From IMG/VR virus record IMGVR_UViG_3300038548_000181, positions 1 through 40,419 of that record: a stretch of DNA of 40,419 bases. The stretch is one strand, 5' to 3'. Numbering within the stretch: the stretch's first letter is position 1; the number at the start of each line of letters is the position of its first letter. The stretch comes from a virus. Under the pieces are notes generated by a model, which was given only the letters and a program-made list of their open reading frames with translations, had not been told where the DNA came from and did no database searches. Positions 11,657 to 18,693 of the stretch are shown here, piece by piece. Position numbers and translations under genes: made by a program.

Positions 11657-11865
11657 ATAAGACCAGAATAGGACAAGCAACCATACACTTTAACATCAGA
11701 AGGCTGCTGAAGGGCCGTAAGCGGGGCTTACGCTGCTTTGAGATACGTAACCTATACATTCTAAGGTATAAGCACAGATATTCGGAGAGCGGCTTCTCAG
11801 CGCGTTTAAGAGAGATGAGGGATGTTAGATGCAACCTAACTAATTACACTTATAAGCTCGTATGA
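11653..11865 (+). CDS. Small basic protein, 70 aa
   Basis: ATGA-coupled to the winged-helix gene and, at its end, to the next gene. The product has a very basic stretch (IRRLLKGRKRGLRCFEIRNL) and SGFSARLREMRDVRCNL, which fits a small helix-turn-helix or wing (recognition segment SARLREMR). DNA or RNA binding is likely from charge; no family recognised. Confidence 0.65.
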   Translation: MNKTRIGQATIHFNIRRLLKGRKRGLRCFEIRNLYILRYKHRYSESGFSARLREMRDVRCNLTNYTYKLV

Positions 11866-11981
11866 TCGATAGATTAATATTTTACGTGATAATCATAGCG
11901 CTAGAAGTCCCGCTTATTGGCTGGTATCAGAACTTTGAGCCATGCCAAGGATGGAATGAGCGGCAGTGCCAGGATTATTAA
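11862..11981 (+). CDS. Small membrane-anchored protein, 39 aa
   Basis: ATGA overlap with the previous gene. One N-terminal hydrophobic helix (MIDRLIFYVIIIALEVPLIG) is followed by a short polar tail with two cysteines (CQGWNERQCQDY), presumably periplasmic. Function unknown. Confidence 0.55.
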   Translation: MIDRLIFYVIIIALEVPLIGWYQNFEPCQGWNERQCQDY

Positions 11982-12013
11982 CCTACAGATATGTGACTAG
12001 GGAGTAATGCAAA

Positions 12014-12196
12014 ATGAGCGCTGAATACACACACAACCCTGAAACACTAGAGAAAGATATTGCATTAATTGAGCGACTGAAGGGAACTTACGATAGTGAT
12101 TGCAGTGAGTTTTACGCTTCGCTCGATAATATTTTGCGTTTTGCTAAATGGGTAAAACTAGGCACCAATGGCGCACTAGAAAGCGACAGTAACTAA
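12014..12196 (+). CDS. Hypothetical acidic protein, 60 aa
   Basis: The product (MSAEYTHNPETLEKDIALIE...) is acidic and helical. The ribosome site is GGGAG 10 bases before the ATG. Downstream begins a second leader type that recurs at 13019. No family recognised. Confidence 0.6.
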   Translation: MSAEYTHNPETLEKDIALIERLKGTYDSDCSEFYASLDNILRFAKWVKLGTNGALESDSN

Positions 12197-12224
12197 CAAT
12201 AATGTAAACATTGAGAGTTAAATT

Positions 12225-12374
12225 ATGCCAATTAAAGAGCCGCTACTTCGTCACCGTTTACAGGCCATTCGCGAAGCTAGAAAAAATAGACCGAAAAAGA
12301 AGTTAATAAAGCTCAAGCCTCCACGATATGACGATGTTTATTATCAAGGCGTTAAGTGGTTGGATTCGCAGTAA
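12225..12374 (+). CDS. Small basic protein, 49 aa
   Basis: The start is set by a 24-base leader (12204-12227) that is identical to the one before the gene at 13040. The product is strongly basic (HRLQAIREARKNRPKKKLIK) with a tyrosine-rich tail, consistent with nucleic-acid binding. No family recognised. Confidence 0.55.
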   Translation: MPIKEPLLRHRLQAIREARKNRPKKKLIKLKPPRYDDVYYQGVKWLDSQ

Positions 12375-12408
12375 AACACATAGAATTGTAACAAAAGGAA
12401 TACAGGAA

Positions 12409-12594
12409 ATGAGATTTGAAGATTTTTTAGAGGCACTTGATAAAGCAGGATGGGGAGCTGTCGGTGATGCTCAACACTCAAAAATAGAGAAGCTTTGGCG
12501 GGAAATGTTCCCAGTTGTCGCGGCTATGCACGATGAGATAACGGAGCTAGAAAGTGACATTAAAGAATATGTTGATGCCCAGCCACCGATCTAA
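12409..12594 (+). CDS. Hypothetical protein, 61 aa
   Basis: Start at 12409 with CAGGAA just before it; an upstream in-frame ATG (12328) lies inside the previous gene. The product (MRFEDFLEALDKAGWGAVGD...) is helical and acidic. Its upstream TAAAACACATAG motif recurs upstream of the next gene. Function unknown. Confidence 0.6.
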   Translation: MRFEDFLEALDKAGWGAVGDAQHSKIEKLWREMFPVVAAMHDEITELESDIKEYVDAQPPI

Positions 12595-12641
12595 AACACA
12601 TAGTTCTGTAATAAAACAAATACAACGGAGAGTAAAAAATT

Positions 12642-13022
12642 ATGGCTAAAGAATTAAATGAAAGCATATTGAGCGAAATGCTTGGGTCGCTGGCCGATTC
12701 TTTCACGAAAGAAAGGCAGAAATCCGAACCTTATAAAGAAATGTTTAAGGCTGGCAGCACGCACACAGGTTTGCTTCGGTCTTTAGAAGGGAAAATGTCG
12801 GACCACATACTTGATGCGTGCGACATATTTAAGGAAAGGCATGGCGTAAAAATTAACCATAACCAATACCATGTTCTTTTAGCTTTACCTCTTCTCGCAG
12901 TGATCGCTGAAAATAATGCTCGTGCAAACGAGGGTATGGCCTGCTGCGTTGACAAGGCTTATTTTCTTCTATCAGAGCAATTGATAGCCCTTAGCGACTC
13001 GCCAAGTAACAGTAATCTGTAA
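12642..13022 (+). CDS. Hypothetical helical protein, 126 aa
   Basis: The start follows AACGGAGAGTAAAAAATT. The product (MAKELNESILSEMLGSLADS...) is all-helical, with a central hydrophobic stretch (HVLLALPLLAVIAENNA) that is probably a buried helix rather than a membrane span. No domain recognised. Confidence 0.65.
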   Translation: MAKELNESILSEMLGSLADSFTKERQKSEPYKEMFKAGSTHTGLLRSLEGKMSDHILDACDIFKERHGVKINHNQYHVLLALPLLAVIAENNARANEGMACCVDKAYFLLSEQLIALSDSPSNSNL

Positions 13023-13039
13023 ACATTGAGAGTTAAATT

Positions 13040-13330
13040 ATGACTACAACAAAGGTCGAGCTAGGCGAAAATTGCCACTTAATCGGAGATGGCGCGGTTG
13101 ATTCAGGATGCAAAGTTCTAGGCGTCCCACATAGCCATCACATCAATGACTCAATTACCGTCTGCTGTGAGTGCGGGATAAACCTTAAGTTGATTCACTC
13201 ATTACAGGAAAACAATTTAATTGAATGGTGGCAATTGCGACTTGCTATCAAAGATGGGCGCCTGCACACATTAGGTGGTGTGGGTGAAGTCTCAGTTCGT
13301 AAATTAAGAGCGGTGAGGATAAGACAGTAA
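13040..13330 (+). CDS. Hypothetical protein with Cys/His cluster, 96 aa
   Basis: The start is fixed by the repeated leader ending at 13042. The N-terminal half has GENCHLIG, DSGCKVLG, PHSHHIND and TVCCECGINL, a set of Cys and His that could bind zinc. The C-terminal half is a basic alpha/beta segment. No known family. Confidence 0.6.
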   Translation: MTTTKVELGENCHLIGDGAVDSGCKVLGVPHSHHINDSITVCCECGINLKLIHSLQENNLIEWWQLRLAIKDGRLHTLGGVGEVSVRKLRAVRIRQ

Positions 13331-13374
13331 CTCACTGCTTTGACACAATTACCGCGTTGGCGGTGGAGAATTAC

Positions 13375-13617
13375 ATGCAAGAAAAGTTTGGTGGGTCAGT
13401 ACAAGTGAAAGTTAAAGTCGGTATGAAAGCCCAAATAAAGATGTCTTTATCGGCCTTCGGCCATATTCATCGAGGAAAGATTTTTGTCATTGATAGTAGC
13501 CCTAGAGATTTATGTGGAACTGAGGTTGTGGCATTAAATAACTTGGATAGAACCCGATTTAGTGCTGGCTATGACTTATCAATGCTAGAAATTACAGACA
13601 CAACTATAACGGATTGA
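13375..13617 (+). CDS. Hypothetical beta-rich protein, 80 aa
   Basis: Start at 13375, with GTGGAGAATTAC before the ATG. The product (MQEKFGGSVQVKVKVGMKAQ...) is beta-rich and looks like a small barrel (SH3-like pattern: HRGKIFVIDSSPRD). No family recognised. Confidence 0.55.
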   Translation: MQEKFGGSVQVKVKVGMKAQIKMSLSAFGHIHRGKIFVIDSSPRDLCGTEVVALNNLDRTRFSAGYDLSMLEITDTTITD

Positions 13618-13640
13618 TTGACACTAAAAGCGAGATAACC

Positions 13641-13712
13641 ATGAGTTGTGAATGTCACACATGTAAGATTTGTACCTTAATCTTGCTCTATAGCATTATC
13701 CGTGGGCTATGA
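13641..13712 (+). CDS. Possible 23-aa cysteine-rich peptide
   Basis: A 23-codon frame (MSCECHTCKICTLILLYSII...) begins with CxCxxCxxC and continues into a hydrophobic segment. A GCGAGATAACC site precedes it. The cysteine pattern is striking for a chance frame, but the frame is too short to be sure. Confidence 0.35.
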   Translation: MSCECHTCKICTLILLYSIIRGL

Positions 13713-13723
13713 TAAAATAGGGA

Positions 13724-13936
13724 ATGGACAGAGAATCGTTAACGGATGTACAAACAGACACCATAGGTGCTATCAAGCATTACCTGGATGTTTATCATAT
13801 GCCGCCAACTTATGCGGAGTTAGCTAAGATGTTTGGCATCAGGCCCAATGCGGTTAGAGATAGGCTGCTAATTCTGGTCAGAAAGGGCCATTTAGAACTA
13901 ATACCCAATATTGCTAGAGGAATAGTATTGCTATAA
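13724..13936 (+). CDS. LexA-type winged-helix domain regulator, 70 aa
   Basis: The product matches the LexA N-terminal DNA-binding domain: LTDVQTDTIGAIKHYLDVYH, MPPTYAELAKMFGIRPNAVR, DRLLILVRKGHLELIPN and RGIVLL at the end. The PPT.AELA and RGI elements are hallmarks. The protease half of LexA is missing, so it cannot self-cleave; it would be a simple repressor or activator. It stands alone at the boundary between early and late genes, with a GGGA site before the ATG. Confidence 0.85.
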   Translation: MDRESLTDVQTDTIGAIKHYLDVYHMPPTYAELAKMFGIRPNAVRDRLLILVRKGHLELIPNIARGIVLL

Positions 13937-13953
13937 TCATAACGGGGGAATAC

Positions 13954-14151
13954 ATGGAAATAGGCGCACAGGCAGGCACGTTCAAAGGCTTTTTCTTGGT
14001 TAGAGATAGCACAGGAAAGCCGAAGTTTGACGATATTTTTAACATCGCTCCTGAATTCTGGAACGAATTAACTAAAGCAGAGCAAGAGACTATCTTGCAA
14101 GAGAGAATATTATGGCAGTTACGCACAGCACCTCAGCAAGAACATCACTAG
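13954..14151 (+). CDS. Hypothetical protein, start of the late region, 65 aa
   Basis: Start after AACGGGGGAATAC. The product (MEIGAQAGTFKGFFLVRDST...) has a short beta part and an acidic helical C terminus (FWNELTKAEQETILQE). It overlaps the next gene by 40 bases. No family recognised. Confidence 0.6.
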   Translation: MEIGAQAGTFKGFFLVRDSTGKPKFDDIFNIAPEFWNELTKAEQETILQERILWQLRTAPQQEHH

Positions 14152-14477
14152 CAAACGCAGTACTCGATGACATCGACGTAGGCACAGCCGGTCTTTTAGA
14201 GTTTCAAACATCAGGCTCAGCAGAAGTGGCAACACTAACGCTTACCGATCCAGCAGGAAACGTATCAGGCGCGGTGCTGACATTCTCATCCATTACATCC
14301 GATACAAACGCTACAGGCGGGGTGGTATCTAAATTTGAGCTTCAGACTAGTGCAGGCGCTGCTGTTGTGTTGGGTAACGTACTAACCTCAGGCGGTGATA
14401 TTAACTTATCCAGCCTAACAGTTGGCGCTACTGACACAGTTTCAATGAGTTCGTTAACTTATACCGCTCCTGTATAG
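14112..14477 (+). CDS. Conserved phage structural-type protein, 121 aa
   Basis: The product is rich in Thr, Ser, Ala, Gly and Val, with few charges (TLTLTDPAGNVSGAVLTFSS, GGDINLSSLTVGATDTVSMS). It matches a family of small beta-sheet phage proteins often found near tail or fibre genes. Virion location is inferred from composition and place. The precise role is unknown. Confidence 0.7.
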   Translation: MAVTHSTSARTSLANAVLDDIDVGTAGLLEFQTSGSAEVATLTLTDPAGNVSGAVLTFSSITSDTNATGGVVSKFELQTSAGAAVVLGNVLTSGGDINLSSLTVGATDTVSMSSLTYTAPV

Positions 14478-14486
14478 AGGTGACAC

Positions 14487-14861
14487 ATGAATCATCTTTA
14501 CGACATAGCGACAGGTAGGCTAGAAAGCTCTACAGCCTTGGACGTTACAACTATCCCTGACGGGAGGGCTGTGAAAGCCTCAAGCAAGACAGGCGTTTGG
14601 AATACTCAGACTTTAGACTTCGACCCTATCCCCCCTAATACAGTTATAACCATGCAGGAGTTCACCAAGCGGATAGGCATGATTAAGATGCAAGCTATTC
14701 TTGTGGCATCAAAAACAGACATTGCAGTAGAAACCCTTCTAAGATACACAGATAAATTTACAACAGTTGACACCACAGACCCTGAATTAATGTATGGCAT
14801 GAATTATCTAGTGCAAATAGAGATATTCACACAGGCTGAAATGGATGAAATTCTCAAATGA
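14487..14861 (+). CDS. Hypothetical late protein, 124 aa
   Basis: The start follows AGAGGTGACAC. The N-terminal part (MNHLYDIATGRLESSTALDV) resembles the ends of fibre-tip proteins and of tail-assembly chaperones; the C-terminal part is helical (QEFTKRIGMIKMQAILVASK). The stop overlaps the next start by ATGA. Function not assigned. Confidence 0.6.
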   Translation: MNHLYDIATGRLESSTALDVTTIPDGRAVKASSKTGVWNTQTLDFDPIPPNTVITMQEFTKRIGMIKMQAILVASKTDIAVETLLRYTDKFTTVDTTDPELMYGMNYLVQIEIFTQAEMDEILK

Positions 14862-15715
14862 GTATTGTTGATCAAAGTACCGCAGTAACGGCATCAAGTA
14901 CAGGTGTAGTGGTGACATCTGGCGCAGGCTCCAATACATTAGGAGGTTTTCAAGAGCTGATAGCAAGCACTAGTGTAGAAACTTATTGGTATCAACTGGC
15001 AGTCAAATCGCCTCGTGTGCTGGGGTCAGATGAAAATATAATTGTGGAGTTAGCTTTAGGCGCGGCCTTATCTGAGGTGGTTTTTTGTCGCTTTCCTGTA
15101 TTCATGAACGTCGATGGGGTTATTCCTTTGCCTCCGATGCCAAAAACGATAGCTTCCGGGTCAAGGATATCGATGCGTATACAAGCCACAGCCGCCAGCA
15201 AAACTATTGAGGTTATGATCTTTCTATCTGACAATGACGAGTTTGGAACGTCCACAGAACAGGAGTCTATCGGAGTAGATTCCGGCACATCAAGAGGTAC
15301 CGATGTTGATACCGGCTCAACAGATAACGTCAAAGGGGGCTATGTCGAACTATCTAGCAGCATATCTATAGACGCGAATTATGTGGTTGTTTTACTCGGT
15401 AACTCTGATAATAATAACCAGTCAAACTTAGCCTTTCTTTATAGCATTGCAAACGGCGCAGCTTTATCAGAAGTCGATAGAATTGATAATGCTCTATTTA
15501 GCTCCAGTTCAGTCGAGTTGTCATCCATATCGCAGGGCTTCTTTCAAGATTTTAGCTCAGCCGACCGTATATCAGTCAACGCACAAACGAACGATGCAAC
15601 GGATTCCAACGATAGGATTATAGATGTTGCAATGATACTTTTTAAAATGGTGCCCCCAGCAGGCGGCGGTGGTGGCATAGCTCAAATAGTCGGCAGCGGC
15701 GGCATAGTAGGATAA
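14858..15715 (+). CDS. Beta-rich virion-type protein with internal duplication, 285 aa
   Basis: Two halves share pattern: GAALSEVVFCRFPVF with later SRISMRIQATAASKTIEVMI, and again GAALSEVDRIDNALF with later DRISVNAQTNDATDSNDRII. This points to a tandem duplication of a roughly 130-residue beta-sandwich. The C terminus is glycine-rich (PPAGGGGGIAQIVGSGGIVG), as in tail-tip or fibre proteins. It is ATGA-coupled to the previous gene. Function: probable receptor-contact or decoration protein; inference only. Confidence 0.7.
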   Translation: MSIVDQSTAVTASSTGVVVTSGAGSNTLGGFQELIASTSVETYWYQLAVKSPRVLGSDENIIVELALGAALSEVVFCRFPVFMNVDGVIPLPPMPKTIASGSRISMRIQATAASKTIEVMIFLSDNDEFGTSTEQESIGVDSGTSRGTDVDTGSTDNVKGGYVELSSSISIDANYVVVLLGNSDNNNQSNLAFLYSIANGAALSEVDRIDNALFSSSSVELSSISQGFFQDFSSADRISVNAQTNDATDSNDRIIDVAMILFKMVPPAGGGGGIAQIVGSGGIVG

Positions 15716-15718
15716 ATT

Positions 15719-16114
15719 ATGGATTTAGGCGATAGAGCAGAAGATTCGACAATTGATTTTAAATTCCCTACAAGGAACGTCAGCGCGGCCCCTGCTACAT
15801 TAGCGGGAACGCCTGTCATATCAGTGTATAAGGCTAACGGAACTACTGAGAGCGTGGCAGGTGTTACGCTAACGGTTGATTTTGACGGTAAAACAGGAAT
15901 GCACCACGTTAGAATTGATACGTCAGCAGATGCTTTTTATGCAATAGCTAATGACTATGATGTGGTTATCACTACAGGCACAGTCAACAGCGTATCAGTG
16001 GTGGGCTATCCCGTAGCGTCATTCTCAATAGAAAACAGATTTACCAATGTTAATCAAATTAACGATGTTCCAGTTATAGGCGTGGGTACATCTGGCGATA
16101 AATGGCGGGCTTAG
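15719..16114 (+). CDS. Conserved phage structural-type protein, 131 aa
   Basis: The product begins MDLGDRAEDSTIDFKFPTRN and contains GVTLTVDFDGKTGMHHVRID and YDVVITTGTVNSVSVVGYPV, a recurring phage beta-sandwich family. It follows the previous gene by three bases. The usual neighbours of this family are repeat-rich virion proteins, as here. Role unknown. Confidence 0.7.
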   Translation: MDLGDRAEDSTIDFKFPTRNVSAAPATLAGTPVISVYKANGTTESVAGVTLTVDFDGKTGMHHVRIDTSADAFYAIANDYDVVITTGTVNSVSVVGYPVASFSIENRFTNVNQINDVPVIGVGTSGDKWRA

Positions 16115-16117
16115 ATA

Positions 16118-17023
16118 ATGGCCTCGTTTGACTCCAGTGCTTTTGATACCGATGCGTTTGACGTTGATGCGTTTGATATTGATGTAGGGATAACAGGCTC
16201 AGGTGCTCTAGCATCTCAAAGCGCCACTACATCAGGAACAGCCGAGATAGTTAAGACTGGCTCCGGCGCTTTAGCTTCACAATCAGCAAGCACAGCGGGT
16301 ACAGGTGCAGTTGGGGCAGTAGTAACAGGTAGCGGCGTTCTATTATCCCAGGTTGCAACGACTAGCGGCACAGCGGAAATAGTAAAAACCTCCACAGGAG
16401 CCTTACAGTCACAATCAGCAGCAACCAGTGGTACAGGTGTTGTAAGCGCAATCATCACAGGGAGTGGCGCACTTCTATCTCAAGATGCCACAACCTCCGG
16501 CACAGCAGAGATAGTCAAGACAAGTACGGGTGCGTTACAATCTCAGGACGCAGTAACAGCCGGTAGCGGTGATGTAACAGCAGGAGTAATAGGAGAGGGA
16601 GAGCTACAGGCCCAAGACGCTAACACAAGCGGCACGGGGCTAATAGAGAAAACCAGCACAGGCGCGCTACAGTCTCAAAACGCCACCACATCAGGCGCGG
16701 GTAAGCTAGAGAGGAAAGGTTCAGGCGTATTAGTCTCTCAAAGCTCACAAACGCAAGGCACAGGCTTTGTAGGGCAAGTAGTTACACAGGATTGCTTTAC
16801 AGCCTTAACATCGCTAATAGAGCCATTCAATGCGTTTACAGGGTTAATTGATGATGGTGATACAGTAGTCACAGGTATCATTAACGAGTTTACAGCCAGA
16901 AACAGCTTTATTGATGCAAGTGATATAGTATTAAGTAGCTTGATTGATCCAGAAGGGCTAAGTATTAACAGCAACATACAACCAACATTCAATATAACCA
17001 GCGAGCTATGCAATTGTGAGTAA
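16118..17023 (+). CDS. Repeat-rich probable tail/fibre or decoration protein, 301 aa
   Basis: The N terminus has an AFD repeat (SSAFDTDAFDVDAFDIDVGI). Residues about 26-222 hold nine tandem units of 20-23 aa with core GxGxLxSQxAxTxGT; two flavours alternate (GSGALASQ and STGALQSQ). The C terminus is a different domain ending ITSELCNCE. Such Ser/Thr/Ala/Gln-rich repeats build extended beta structures in phage fibres and collars. The repeat number may vary between relatives. The function is an inference. Confidence 0.75.
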   Translation: MASFDSSAFDTDAFDVDAFDIDVGITGSGALASQSATTSGTAEIVKTGSGALASQSASTAGTGAVGAVVTGSGVLLSQVATTSGTAEIVKTSTGALQSQSAATSGTGVVSAIITGSGALLSQDATTSGTAEIVKTSTGALQSQDAVTAGSGDVTAGVIGEGELQAQDANTSGTGLIEKTSTGALQSQNATTSGAGKLERKGSGVLVSQSSQTQGTGFVGQVVTQDCFTALTSLIEPFNAFTGLIDDGDTVVTGIINEFTARNSFIDASDIVLSSLIDPEGLSINSNIQPTFNITSELCNCE

Positions 17024-17026
17024 ATT

Positions 17027-17359
17027 ATGAGCTTAAAAGTAGGCGAAATCGGTAAGATTATAAACGTGAATGCAAAGTTCGATATGTCGGGTAATACTGA
17101 TTTAGAGATAAACTTTATCAAGACAGACTTAAGCACGTTGACAGTCAACAAGGCAGGTGGTGTATCAGCTCCAGCTATACCCTTTACCGATCCAGACACA
17201 GGCGAGATATTCGCAGCTAATGAATACTGGAGCTATGCCACTAAATCAGGTGACATCGACCAATCAGGAGCCTGGACATTGTCAGGCCGATACATAGATG
17301 CAACACCTAAAGATTTTTGCGGGGATACAGCTAACTTCACAGTATTGCCTTGTGGATAA
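17027..17359 (+). CDS. Small beta-sandwich late protein, 110 aa
   Basis: The product (MSLKVGEIGKIINVNAKFDM...) has alternating strands, with YWSYATKSGDIDQSGAWTLS typical of small Ig-like phage proteins, and two cysteines at the end. It overlaps the HNH gene start by one base. Function unknown; virion part is inferred from the neighbours. Confidence 0.65.
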   Translation: MSLKVGEIGKIINVNAKFDMSGNTDLEINFIKTDLSTLTVNKAGGVSAPAIPFTDPDTGEIFAANEYWSYATKSGDIDQSGAWTLSGRYIDATPKDFCGDTANFTVLPCG

Positions 17360-17703
17360 TGCACGTAGTCTATTTACTACTAGCAGGATTTGTAGCTAGC
17401 CTGATACTGGGAGACATACAAACCCATCAAAAGGAGTTAGCTGAGTATTTAGCTAAGCGTAAGAAGAAGGTTAATTTCTATTCAACATGGGCATGGCGTA
17501 AACTAAGGTACAAAGTCATTAAGCACTACGGACGTACTTGTATGATGTGCAACGCTCACGGCGAGGGCGTACAGATACAGGTAGACCACATTAAACCAAG
17601 AAGCCTATATCCAGAAGATGCCTTAGACTTCGACAACATGCAGATTTTATGCGCTGATTGCAATATGGGTAAGAGCAATGCAGACTTCACAGATTGGCGA
17701 TAA
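17359..17703 (+). CDS. HNH endonuclease with N-terminal membrane segment
   Basis: The product is 114 aa from ATG 17359. Residues 1-16 are hydrophobic (MHVVYLLLAGFVASLILG). Residues 40-110 carry the HNH core: WRKLRYKVIKHYGRTCMMC, VDHIKPRSLYPEDALDFDN and MQILCADCNMGKSN, with the two CxxC pairs and DHI histidine in place. HNH proteins next to terminase genes assist DNA packaging in many phages. The membrane segment is unusual and could be a mis-set start or a real anchor. Confidence 0.85.
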   Translation: MHVVYLLLAGFVASLILGDIQTHQKELAEYLAKRKKKVNFYSTWAWRKLRYKVIKHYGRTCMMCNAHGEGVQIQVDHIKPRSLYPEDALDFDNMQILCADCNMGKSNADFTDWR

Positions 17704-17715
17704 ATAAAGTATAAT
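17686..17715 (+). promoter_or_regulatory. Promoter candidate before the packaging genes
   Basis: TTCACA (17686-17691), 18-base spacer, TATAAT (17710-17715): -35 with one mismatch and a perfect -10. It lies at the 3' end of the HNH gene and would drive the small basic gene and the terminase-portal block. Confidence 0.6.
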
Positions 17716-17740
17716 ACTGTATAAGATAACAGGTGAGACT

Positions 17741-17839
17741 ATGGCACATAAAAAGCCAGTAAGAGGCCAAAGAGTAAAGACCAATAAGGCCACATCACAT
17801 AAGCGCAAGACAAAGAAAGCAACGAGGGGTAAGAAATGA
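17741..17839 (+). CDS. Tiny highly basic protein, 32 aa
   Basis: The 32-codon frame (MAHKKPVRGQRVKTNKATSH...) is almost half Lys, Arg and His, so it should bind nucleic acid. A GGTGAGACT site precedes it and its stop overlaps the next start (ATGA). No family known; it could be a DNA-condensing or internal virion peptide, which is a guess. Confidence 0.55.
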   Translation: MAHKKPVRGQRVKTNKATSHKRKTKKATRGKK

Positions 17840-18087
17840 CTTTTGAGGAATGGGCAAACGAAGGCATAAATTATGTTGTCATTGATGACTGGGGTAATGC
17901 TAAAGAGATATGGGAGGCGGCATATAACGAAGCGCTCAAGGCAGCTAGTGAATATATCATTGAATGCGAGGGCACTGACTTCGATCTCATTAAAACGCTA
18001 GAAATAACAGAAGACGAAGAGCTAGCCCAAATAGCAGAATCACGCAAAGACCAAGAAGAGATAGAGGTAGATATAGAATGCCTATAA
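17836..18087 (+). CDS. Hypothetical acidic protein, 83 aa
   Basis: The start follows AACGAGGGGTAAGA. The product (MTFEEWANEGINYVVIDDWG...) is strongly acidic, with an aromatic N-terminal domain and a Glu-rich tail. It is coupled to the basic peptide upstream, so the opposite charges might pair. No family recognised. Confidence 0.65.
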   Translation: MTFEEWANEGINYVVIDDWGNAKEIWEAAYNEALKAASEYIIECEGTDFDLIKTLEITEDEELAQIAESRKDQEEIEVDIECL

Positions 18088-18155
18088 ACAAAGCTTATAT
18101 GTACTTAAACCTATTAACAGACACTAAAGGCCATAGGATAGATATCTATGCCTAA
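18078..18155 (+). CDS. Possible 25-aa peptide overlapping terminase start
   Basis: A short ATG frame (MPINKAYMYLNLLTDTKGHR...) bridges the 60-base gap between two genes and overlaps both. There is no convincing ribosome site. It is listed only as a candidate for coupled translation into the terminase gene. Confidence 0.25.
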   Translation: MPINKAYMYLNLLTDTKGHRIDIYA

Positions 18156-18693
18156 ACTAACCGCTAAACAACAAGCATTCTGCGAAGAGTACCTAATTGA
18201 TTTAAATGCTACTCAAGCTGCTATACGTGCGGAGTACAGCGAAGATACAGCAAGACAGATAGGATCAGAGAACTTGTCAAAACCAGCTATAGCCGATTAC
18301 ATAGCTGAGCTTCAAGCTAAACGTAGCGCTAAGACAGCAATAACTGCTGACTACGTGCTTTCAAGCCTTCACAAGGTAGCTGAGAGATGTATGCAAGCTG
18401 TGCCTGTTATGGAGTTCGACAAGGGCGAGGGAGGCATGAAGGAAACAGGAGAGTATAAGTTCGAACACTCAGGGGCTAACAAATCACTAGAGCTATTAGG
18501 TAAACACCTAGCCTTATTCACAGACAAGACAGAAGTTACAGGGACTATTGGTATAGAGGCTTATGAACTCACTGAAACAGAGCGAAGTGCGCGAATTGCT
18601 GCCTTACTTAACCAAGGCCGAAGCCGAAGAGATGGAAAGGCTGATAACTCAGGGAGTGCCGAAGTGGACACCGCTGGAAGGCCCACAGACTGA
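18148..18693 (+). CDS. terS: Terminase small subunit
   Basis: The product is 181 aa with the Terminase_2 pattern: LTAKQQAFCEEYLIDLNATQ, AAIRAEYSEDTARQIGSENL, then a helical core with DYVLSSLHKVAERC, and a basic C-terminal tail (RSRRDGKADNSG). The N-terminal HTH binds packaging sites in the DNA, and the ring-forming core passes it to the large subunit. It overlaps the large subunit gene by 131 bases, so the C-terminal tail is encoded in two frames. The family is firm; headful packaging is inferred from the P22-like context. Confidence 0.9.
   Translation: MPKLTAKQQAFCEEYLIDLNATQAAIRAEYSEDTARQIGSENLSKPAIADYIAELQAKRSAKTAITADYVLSSLHKVAERCMQAVPVMEFDKGEGGMKETGEYKFEHSGANKSLELLGKHLALFTDKTEVTGTIGIEAYELTETERSARIAALLNQGRSRRDGKADNSGSAEVDTAGRPTD

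Noticed and set aside
8350-16786. CRISPR array in the repetitive stretches
   Set aside because: Repeats are coding or leader sequences with no regular spacer structure.
16738-17199. 153-aa minus-strand frame opposite the repeat protein
   Set aside because: Mirror of Ser/Thr-rich coding DNA with no ribosome site; other long minus frames in the late region are of the same kind.
17359-17703. HNH gene as a homing insertion like that at 3459
   Set aside because: It lacks the AP2 domain and has the CxxC-type HNH core found in packaging-associated proteins beside terminases.
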